Below are positions 58,815 through 62,179 of a stretch of 62,179 nt of DNA, piece by piece. Positions within the stretch are counted from its first letter, which is position 1; every line of letters begins with the position of its first letter. The stretch is taken from contig NZ_BSFQ01000044.1 of NCBI RefSeq assembly GCF_027922425.1, positions 1 to 62,179 on the forward strand, given 5' to 3'. A model generated the notes under the pieces. It did not search any database. It was given only the letters and a program-made list of their open reading frames with translations, and was not told the DNA's origin. The DNA is from Pseudonocardia halophobica. GTDB lineage: Bacteria; Actinomycetota; Actinomycetes; Mycobacteriales; Pseudonocardiaceae. Both the position numbers and the translations under genes were made by a program.

Positions 58815-59993
58815 TCAGCCCGCGGGCAGGACCGTGCCACGCACCTCTCCGAGGGAGAACCGGCCGCCGTCCGGACGCGGGGCGCTGGCGACGATCGAGA
58901 CCTCGTCGCCGTCGTGCAGGTAGTGGCGGGTGGTGCCGTCGGACAGCGCGAACTCGTCCCGGCCGCCCCAGGTCAGCTCGAGCAGGCAGCCGCGCTGGTC
59001 GCGGCGGGCCCCGGAGACGGTGCCGGAGCCGAGCAGGTCGCCCGGCCGGATCGGGGCGCCGTTCGTGGTCAGGTGCGTGACGAGCTGGGCCGGCGTCCAG
59101 TACAGGTCGCCGCCGGGCGGGGTGGAGATCCGCTCGCCGTTGAGCCGCACCTCGAGGGTGACGTCGAGCCCCCGGTCGGACTTGCCCAGCAGGTAGGACA
59201 GCGGCTGCGGGTCCCGGGCGGGCGGCTCGGTCCAGGCGCCCGCCAGCTCGTCGAGCGGGGTGATCCAGGCGGAGATCGAGGTCGCGAAGGACTTGCCCAG
59301 CAGCGGGCCGAGCGGGCGGGACTCCCAGGACTGGAGGTCGCGCGCCGACCAGTCGTTGAGCAGGACCACGCCGAAGACGTGGTCGAGCGCCTCCTCCAGC
59401 GGCACCGGCCCGCTGCTCGCGCCGCCGAGGACGAAGCCCAGCTCGACCTCGAAGTCCAACGCCTTCGTCGGGCCCAGGTCGCCCGGACCGCGCTGGCCCG
59501 CGGGCCGGACGACGGGGCTGCCGCTCACGTAGACGGTGCCGGCGCGGCCGTGGTAGCCGACCGGGAGGTGCTTCCAGTTCGGGGTCACCGTGGCGCCCGG
59601 CTTCGCGATCGCGGCGGCGTTGGCCGCGTGCTGCTCGCAGGCGAAGAAGTCGACGTAGTCCGCGACCGTGAAGGGCAGCACCGGGACGACGCCGGCGTGC
59701 GGCAGGGCGTACGGCGCCAGCCGCTCGGGGTCGGCCAGCCACGAGGCCAGCCACTCCCGGACCTCCCGCCACGCCGGCCGGCCGGCCGCGAGCAGGCCGT
59801 CGAGCGTGGGCTCGGACAGCAGGGCCGGGTAGGGCCCGTCCTGGGCCGCGGCGAGCGTGCCGACGTCGATGTACGCGGTGCCGGCGGGCGCCACGATCCG
59901 CGACGGCCCGGGGCGCCCCGACCCGGCGACGACGCCGAGTGCCGTGCCCAGCGGCGGGTCCGGCGGGAGCAGGTCGGCGGCCGTCCGCGTCAT
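58815..59993 (-). CDS. fahA: Fumarylacetoacetase
   Basis: Three hundred ninety-two residues. The small N-terminal domain is followed by the FAH catalytic domain with LPFTVADYVDFFACEQHAAN (catalytic-region Asp and His), HLPVGYHGRAGTVYVSG, DFEVELGFVLGG (metal Glu residues), VVLLNDWSARDLQSWE and GKSFATSISAWITPLDEL. These are diagnostic of tyrosine-pathway FahA rather than of the shorter FAHD1 proteins. It splits fumarylacetoacetate to fumarate and acetoacetate. No homogentisate dioxygenase gene is in the window. The ATG at 59993 is used. Confidence 0.9.
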   Translation of the reverse strand: MTRTAADLLPPDPPLGTALGVVAGSGRPGPSRIVAPAGTAYIDVGTLAAAQDGPYPALLSEPTLDGLLAAGRPAWREVREWLASWLADPERLAPYALPHAGVVPVLPFTVADYVDFFACEQHAANAAAIAKPGATVTPNWKHLPVGYHGRAGTVYVSGSPVVRPAGQRGPGDLGPTKALDFEVELGFVLGGASSGPVPLEEALDHVFGVVLLNDWSARDLQSWESRPLGPLLGKSFATSISAWITPLDELAGAWTEPPARDPQPLSYLLGKSDRGLDVTLEVRLNGERISTPPGGDLYWTPAQLVTHLTTNGAPIRPGDLLGSGTVSGARRDQRGCLLELTWGGRDEFALSDGTTRHYLHDGDEVSIVASAPRPDGGRFSLGEVRGTVLPAG

Positions 59994-60003
59994 GCCGGGC
60001 ACG

Positions 60004-60984
60004 CTACCCCGGATGTGCCCTCCCACCCGTCGTCGTCGACCTTGCGGGTGCCCTCGGCGACAGCCGGCGCGCCGCCGCCGCCAGCATCGACCGGACGACG
60101 ACGGGGTGCAGGTGCCGCACCACGCCCCAGTAGAGCCGGCCCCGGCCGCCGCGGATCCGCACGACCGTGCTCAGCACCACCCGCCCGGGCTCGCGCAGGA
60201 CCGACGCCCGGAAGTCCAGGTGGCCGGCGTCGGTGCCCAGGAGCACCTCGTCGTCCGTGCGGCGCAGGGTGTCGAAGGCCGACCGGTCGGCCCGCTCGAT
60301 CCCGACGATCCCCACCAGCGCCTTGCGCAGGGCGAGCAGGGCCGCGACCCACCCCGGCACCCGGCGGAACACCGCGTCCGCCCAGGCCTGCGGGTCGGTC
60401 GGCGCGCCGGCCGGCGCGGGCACGGCGTAGGCGTCGGCGGCGTCGACCCGCGGCAACGCCCCGCGCAGCAGCGCGGTGTCCGGCACGGGCACGGCGGTGG
60501 CCCGCGGCCGCTCGGCGGCCCGCCGGAGCACCCGGACCAGCGGGGACCGGCGCGCCGGGCGCCCGGGCCCGGTGCCGAGCGCGCGCTCGGCGGTGTCGAG
60601 CAGGTCCTCGAGCACGGCGTCGTGCAGCGGGCGCACGGCCAGCGGCCAGAGCACGCGCATGGCGCCGCCCGTCCGCAGCTGCAGCTCGTGCCGGAGGACG
60701 CAGCGGCCGGGCCCGCGGGACTCGACGACGAAGGCGTGCGTGCCGTCGAGACCCTGGCCGGGCGCCGCGGTGAACTCGACGAGCCGGCCCGGCTCGTAGC
60801 GGGAGACCGCGTACCGCAGCCCGCCGTGACCGCCCGACGCCCCCGGCCCGAGCGGGCGGTCGAGGGTCATCGGCGACCAGCCCGCGGGCCACAACCGGTC
60901 CCCCGGCCCGCCGAGGGAGTCGACCAGCTCCCACACCCGCTCCGCGGGAGCGGGGAGCTCACGCTCGTGCACGTTCCTGACCAT
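60004..60984 (-). CDS. SRPBCC-DUF2867 two-domain protein
   Basis: Three hundred twenty-six residues from the ATG at 60984. The N-terminal part (about 1-150) is SRPBCC/DUF2867-like: RELPAPAERVWELVDSLGGP and RYAVSRYEPGRLVEFTAAPG. The C-terminal part (about 170-310) contains DAYAVPAPAGAPTDPQAWAD, VLLGTDAGHLDFRASVLREP and LYWGVVRHLHPVVVRSMLAA, the DUF2867 core. A lipid-like ligand-binding role is possible but unproven. Divergent from a TetR gene across two clear operators. Confidence 0.75.
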   Translation of the reverse strand: MVRNVHERELPAPAERVWELVDSLGGPGDRLWPAGWSPMTLDRPLGPGASGGHGGLRYAVSRYEPGRLVEFTAAPGQGLDGTHAFVVESRGPGRCVLRHELQLRTGGAMRVLWPLAVRPLHDAVLEDLLDTAERALGTGPGRPARRSPLVRVLRRAAERPRATAVPVPDTALLRGALPRVDAADAYAVPAPAGAPTDPQAWADAVFRRVPGWVAALLALRKALVGIVGIERADRSAFDTLRRTDDEVLLGTDAGHLDFRASVLREPGRVVLSTVVRIRGGRGRLYWGVVRHLHPVVVRSMLAAAARRLSPRAPARSTTTGGRAHPG

Positions 60985-60992
60985 CGGAAACC

Positions 60993-61012
60993 TCCGTACG
61001 CCACCGTACGGA
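60993..61012. promoter_or_regulatory. TetR operator 1
   Basis: Perfect 8-base arms TCCGTACG (60993-61000) and CGTACGGA (61005-61012) around CCAC. Centre at 61002.5, eight bases before the start codon of the DUF2867 gene on the minus strand. Confidence 0.7.
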
Positions 61013-61017
61013 AGCAA

Positions 61018-61035
61018 CCATACGCTAGCGTACGG
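61018..61035. promoter_or_regulatory. TetR operator 2 and probable leaderless promoter
   Basis: Arms CCATACG (61018-61024) and CGTACGG (61029-61035) around CTAG, one mismatch. With operator 1 the consensus is CCRTACG-N4-CGTACGG. Centres are 24 bp apart. TACGCT (61021-61026) has the TAnnnT form of a -10 box and is 8-11 bases before the GTG/ATG of the TetR gene, so the transcript is probably leaderless. Confidence 0.65.
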
Positions 61036-61037
61036 TG

Positions 61038-61643
61038 ATGTCGAGGGCCGGACGCAGGACGTTGACCGCGGACGACTGGGCCGCCGCCGCCCTGAGGGCG
61101 CTCGCCGAGGGCGGCACGCGGGCCGTCGCCGTCGAGCCGCTCGCCGCCCGGCTCGGCGCGACCAAGGGCAGCTTCTACTGGCACTTCCGCTCCCGCGACG
61201 AGCTGCTGGCCGCCGCCCTCGACCGCTGGGAGCGGGTCGAGACCGAGGAGGTCATCCGCACCGTCGAGGCCGAGCCCGATCCCCTCGCCCGGCTGCGCGC
61301 CCTGTTGCTGTTGGTCCTGGGGGCCACCACCGAGCGCGCGGGCAACGCCGTGGAGCTGGGCCTGCAGGGCGACGCCGGGCACCCGCTCGTCGCCCCGGTG
61401 CTCGAGCGCGTCTCCCGGCGCCGGCTCGCCTACCTGACCGCCCTGTTCACCCGGCTCGGCTTCCCCGCCGCCGAGGCGGAGCGCCGCAGCCTCCTCGCCT
61501 ACACCGCCTACCTCGGGCACGCCCAGCTCGCGCACGCCACGCCCGCCCTCGCCCCCCGGGGCGAGGTACTCCAGGCCTACGCCGACGAGGTGATCCGGAC
61601 GCTCGTCGACCGGGGCGGTGGGGACGACCGGCCCGCGGAGTGA
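61038..61643 (+). CDS. TetR-family regulator
   Basis: Two hundred one residues. The DNA-binding domain reads LTADDWAAAALRALAEGGTR and VEPLAARLGATKGSFYWHFR, then a helical ligand domain with LLLVLGATTERAGNAVELGL. The GTG at 61035 is a possible alternative start. It faces the SRPBCC-DUF2867 gene across two CGTACGG-type operators and very probably represses it and itself. Confidence 0.87.
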   Translation: MSRAGRRTLTADDWAAAALRALAEGGTRAVAVEPLAARLGATKGSFYWHFRSRDELLAAALDRWERVETEEVIRTVEAEPDPLARLRALLLLVLGATTERAGNAVELGLQGDAGHPLVAPVLERVSRRRLAYLTALFTRLGFPAAEAERRSLLAYTAYLGHAQLAHATPALAPRGEVLQAYADEVIRTLVDRGGGDDRPAE

Positions 61644-61689
61644 TCACCGGCGCCCGGTTCTGTCGGTGGGGGCACGTACCCTCGCCGCC

Positions 61690-61914
61690 GTGGCGTCGAC
61701 CGAGCTGATCCGGATCACCTGTTGCGGCTCGTCGTGGGTCGGCGCCGACCGGGCCCACTGCTGCCGCCGATTCGGGGGTTGCGGCGCGGTGTTCGACGAC
61801 GTCAGGCTCTTCGACGCGCACCGGCCGAAGGGTGCGTGCACCGACCCCCGTGGGCTGGACCTGGTGCAGACCAAGAACGGCATCTGGCTGCGCCCGCTCG
61901 ACCTCGCAGGCTGA
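61690..61914 (+). CDS. Small FDXHR-type putative zinc-binding protein
   Basis: Seventy-four residues from a GTG at 61690. Cysteines at TCCGSSW, HCCRRFGGCG and GAC, with the FDAHR motif (about residues 39-43), match small actinobacterial/phage proteins known as FDXHR zinc-binding proteins. Four or more Cys and one His could hold one zinc ion. No domain beyond this is present; the tail is KNGIWLRPLDLAG. It is 123 bp upstream of the mycothiol-dependent dehydrogenase gene. Confidence 0.65.
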   Translation: MASTELIRITCCGSSWVGADRAHCCRRFGGCGAVFDDVRLFDAHRPKGACTDPRGLDLVQTKNGIWLRPLDLAG

Positions 61915-62037
61915 GCGGGCTTCCCTCCCCCGGGGGACGTTCCGGGGCGAGGGACGCCGGGCACCTCGCGTCCGATCCATGAAAGGGTCACGATGCGCGC
62001 ATCCCGCGCGGCGTGGACCGACACAGGAGTGAGAAGC

Positions 62038-62179
62038 ATGGCGCAAGAGGTCCGTGGGGTCGTCTCCCTCGAGAAGGGCAAGCCGGTCTCCGTCGAGACG
62101 ATCGTGGTCCCGGACCCCGGTCCCGGCGAGGCGGTCGTGAAGATCCAGGCGTGCGGGGTCTGCCACACCGACCTGCACT
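62038..62179 (+). CDS. S-(hydroxymethyl)mycothiol dehydrogenase, 5' end
   Basis: Forty-seven codons are present before the window ends. AQEVRGVVSLEKGKPVSVET and then DPGPGEAVVKIQACGVCHTD match the start of the zinc alcohol dehydrogenase that oxidises the formaldehyde-mycothiol adduct (often named mscR or adhE2). Cys in GVCHTD is the first catalytic-zinc ligand. AGGAG lies 8 bases before the ATG. Mycothiol is confined to Actinomycetota, which supports the host assignment. Confidence 0.85.
   Translation, partial: MAQEVRGVVSLEKGKPVSVETIVVPDPGPGEAVVKIQACGVCHTDLH

Noticed and set aside
58815..59993. Fumarylacetoacetase as a member of the flavonoid-type pathway
   Set aside because: It is 38 kb away, full-length FahA in type, and has a clear role in tyrosine breakdown; the operon has its own short FAH-family gene.
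58386..60773. Long valine-rich then proline/arginine-rich frame on the plus strand
   Set aside because: It is antisense to the His-rich and fumarylacetoacetase genes; the valine run is simply the complement of His/Asp codons.
61690..61914. Prophage remnant, because FDXHR proteins occur in phages
   Set aside because: No integrase, structural or att-like sequences lie nearby; the family is also common in chromosomes.

Overview
The window is GC-rich (about three quarters G+C by eye), densely coded DNA from an actinomycete, most likely Pseudonocardia or a near relative in the Pseudonocardiales. This rests on the codon bias, frequent GTG starts, 4-base GTGA/ATGA stop-start overlaps, DUF3040, DUF1707, GAF-ANTAR and SigB/SigF-type genes, and the start of a mycothiol-dependent formaldehyde dehydrogenase at the right edge. 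The genus is an inference. No rRNA, tRNA, CRISPR array or complete insertion sequence was seen.

Left part (1-10 kb): the 3' end of a menB-like gene; a minus-strand stress-signalling group (Nudix hydrolase, STAS protein without the usual phospho-serine, RsbW-like kinase); a SulP transporter; an FAD oxidoreductase; a small DNA-binding protein facing a small helical gene across three identical 19-bp inverted repeats; and glyoxalase, hydrolase and dioxygenase genes, one next to a methyltransferase remnant.

Centre-left (9.8-20.7 kb): the highlight. An IclR regulator is divergent from eight tightly packed genes: monocupin quercetinase-like dioxygenase, esterase, intradiol dioxygenase, FAH-family hydrolase, aromatic FAD hydroxylase, sugar-type MFS importer, GH1 beta-glucosidase and GH78 alpha-L-rhamnosidase. 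Together they read as a nearly complete pathway for flavonol glycosides such as rutin: import, removal of rhamnose and glucose, oxidative opening of quercetin to a depside, ester cleavage, then hydroxylation, ring cleavage and hydrolysis of the phloroglucinol-derived half. The protocatechuate half would have to be degraded by genes outside the window.

Centre (20.6-41 kb): a frameshifted TauD-like dioxygenase behind an oligopeptide-type ABC importer without ATPases; an MFS exporter and an SDR; a SigF-like sigma factor facing a degenerate anti-sigma-like ATPase; a membrane flavin electron-transfer group (ferric-reductase-like protein, frameshifted FMN-binding protein, ApbE); a PepSY group; and a GntR-controlled ABC transporter of the YtrA/YtrB kind.

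Right part (41-62 kb): fadB/fadA beta-oxidation genes with a divergent MerR regulator; a K+ channel; GH15 hydrolase; thioesterase; a second MerR gene; a solitary ClpP paralogue; a methyltransferase gene between oppositely oriented arrays of a 22-bp repeat; a badI / acyl-CoA dehydrogenase / badH group for alicyclic acids under a TetR regulator; a 95-residue protein that is one third histidine; fumarylacetoacetase; a TetR regulator with two clear operators; and the start of the mycothiol-dependent dehydrogenase gene.

Intergenic DNA carries several dispersed palindromes and short tandem repeats, including two copies of the same 40-bp palindrome 40 kb apart.
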